From assembly GCF_014137855.1 (NCBI RefSeq), contig NZ_JACGWT010000005.1, positions 124,001 through 188,000 of the forward strand: a stretch of DNA of 64,000 nt, in the 5' to 3' direction. Below, one piece after another: positions 63,366-64,000 of the stretch; position 1 is the stretch's first letter; every line of letters starts with the position of its first letter. The translations under genes were made by a program, and so were the position numbers. The DNA is from Microlunatus kandeliicorticis. Lineage in GTDB: Bacteria; Actinomycetota; Actinomycetes; Propionibacteriales; Propionibacteriaceae. The notes under the pieces are model-generated. The model had not been told where the DNA came from, did not search any database, and worked only from the letters and a program-made list of their open reading frames with translations.

Positions 63366-64000
63366 TCAGGCGGCGGAGGCGAGCCGGCCGCGCTCGACCG
63401 CCTCGGGCAGCGCGGCGAGCAGGGCGGCGACGTCCGCCTCGGTGCTCGGGTGCCCGAGCGAGAACCGGAGGGCCGAACGCGCCTGCCGCGGGTCGCGGCC
63501 CATGGCCAGCAGGACGTGGCTGGGCTGGGCCAGTCCTGCGCTGCAGGCCGAACCGGTCGAGCAGTCGATCCCGGCCCGGTCGAGCAGCATCAGCACCGCG
63601 TCGGCGTCGGCGCCGGCGAACTCGAGGTTGGCGATCCCGGGCAGCCGCTCCCCGCCGCCGTTCAGCCGGGAGCCGGGGACCGCGGCGAGGACCCCGGCGA
63701 CCAGCCGGTCGCGGAGGGCGGCGCGGCGGGGCTGCTCGGTGGCCAGCGCCGCGACGGCGGCGTCGACCGCGGCCGCGAACCCGGCGATCCCGGCCACGTC
63801 GAGGGTCCCGGAGCGCAGCTCGCGCTCCTGTCCCCCGCCGAACTGGATCGGGTCGACCGCGGCGTCGCGGCGGAGCAGCAGGGCGCCGGTGCCGACCGGA
63901 CCGCCGAGCTTGTGCCCGGTCAGGCTGACCGCGTCGAGCCCGGAGTCGGCGAACGAGAACGGCCGCTGACCGACCAGCTGGACGGCGTCGCTGTGCAGCA
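63366..64000 (-). CDS. Cysteine desulfurase (NifS/IscS-like), C-terminal part
   Basis: The frame runs off the right edge, so about the last 211 residues are seen. It shows the PLP lysine in SLTGHKLGGPVGTGALLL, then ERELRSGTLDVAGIAGF and the active-site cysteine in CSTGSACSAGLAQPSHVLLAMG. The family removes sulfur from cysteine for Fe-S clusters and tRNA thiolation. Which subgroup it belongs to cannot be told without the N-terminus or its neighbours. A short spacer separates it from the PIN gene. Confidence 0.93.
   Translation of the reverse strand, partial: LHSDAVQLVGQRPFSFADSGLDAVSLTGHKLGGPVGTGALLLRRDAAVDPIQFGGGQERELRSGTLDVAGIAGFAAAVDAAVAALATEQPRRAALRDRLVAGVLAAVPGSRLNGGGERLPGIANLEFAGADADAVLMLLDRAGIDCSTGSACSAGLAQPSHVLLAMGRDPRQARSALRFSLGHPSTEADVAALLAALPEAVERGRLASAA

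Overview
This 64 kb window is chromosomal DNA of a high-GC actinobacterium (Actinomycetota). The evidence is strong G/C third-position bias, frequent GTG starts, an ftsK-rimO-pgsA-cinA block, a ClgR-type regulator, an IclR (NdgR/LtbR-like) gene divergent from leuCD, HU with a long Lys/Ala/Thr/Pro tail, CofC of F420 synthesis, homodimeric AceE, and an ilvB leader peptide of the actinobacterial kind. Order Propionibacteriales (Microlunatus/Nocardioides-like) is my guess from gene content and is not proven. I see no prophage, insertion sequence or CRISPR array.

Layout. 1-6 kb: the tail of lhr, a cytoplasmic GH3 glycosidase, a MarR gene and kinase-like gene facing a perfect dyad, clgR, and a Ni/Co transporter divergent from a Fur-family gene. 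6-19 kb: a housekeeping block on the minus strand (pncC/cinA, pgsA, rimO, ftsK, thiL, an aminoglycoside-kinase-like gene, ddl, gpsA, plsC), interrupted by plus-strand genes (Lrp ligand-domain protein, cystathionine gamma-synthase/lyase, cofC). 19.8-24 kb: hup, leuDC and their IclR regulator. 24-28 kb: a GntR regulator and an operon that fits non-phosphorylative L-fucose (or related 6-deoxyhexose) catabolism. 28-29.3 kb: a MazEF-like toxin-antitoxin pair, tRNA-Glu(CTC) and tRNA-Gln(CTG). 29-37.7 kb: a CPBP protease, gltX, acetyltransferases, an FAH hydrolase, deoA and smaller genes. 37.7-48.3 kb: branched-chain amino-acid synthesis (cimA, ilvE, leuB, ilvC, ilvN, ilvB). cimA and ilvB each sit behind a regulatory leader peptide and a terminator. 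48.4-51.8 kb: two tandem paralogous one-helix mini-proteins and aceE. 51.9-62.9 kb: a purine-degradation region (urate/xanthine permease, uricase, HIU hydrolase, OHCU decarboxylase, ureidoglycine aminohydrolase) followed by a CitE-like protein, malate synthase and malic enzyme. This fits a route in which glyoxylate from allantoin is turned into malate and pyruvate. 63-64 kb: an orphan PIN protein and a cysteine desulfurase cut by the window edge.

The most interesting signals are regulatory. (1) The promoters of the urate operon and of malic enzyme carry the same pair of TTCCG-N5-CGGAA dyads with the same 21-bp spacing, placed on well-formed -35/-10 boxes. (2) An eight-codon Leu-Val-Ile-Ile leader with hairpins precedes cimA. 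(3) About twenty genes have a -10-like hexamer ending 6-8 nt before the start codon, which points to leaderless transcription and settles several starts. (4) A pair of 55- and 45-residue membrane proteins of unknown function sits behind overlapping dyads. Coordinates, motifs and repeats were read by eye, and family names rest on recognised motifs; no database search was run.
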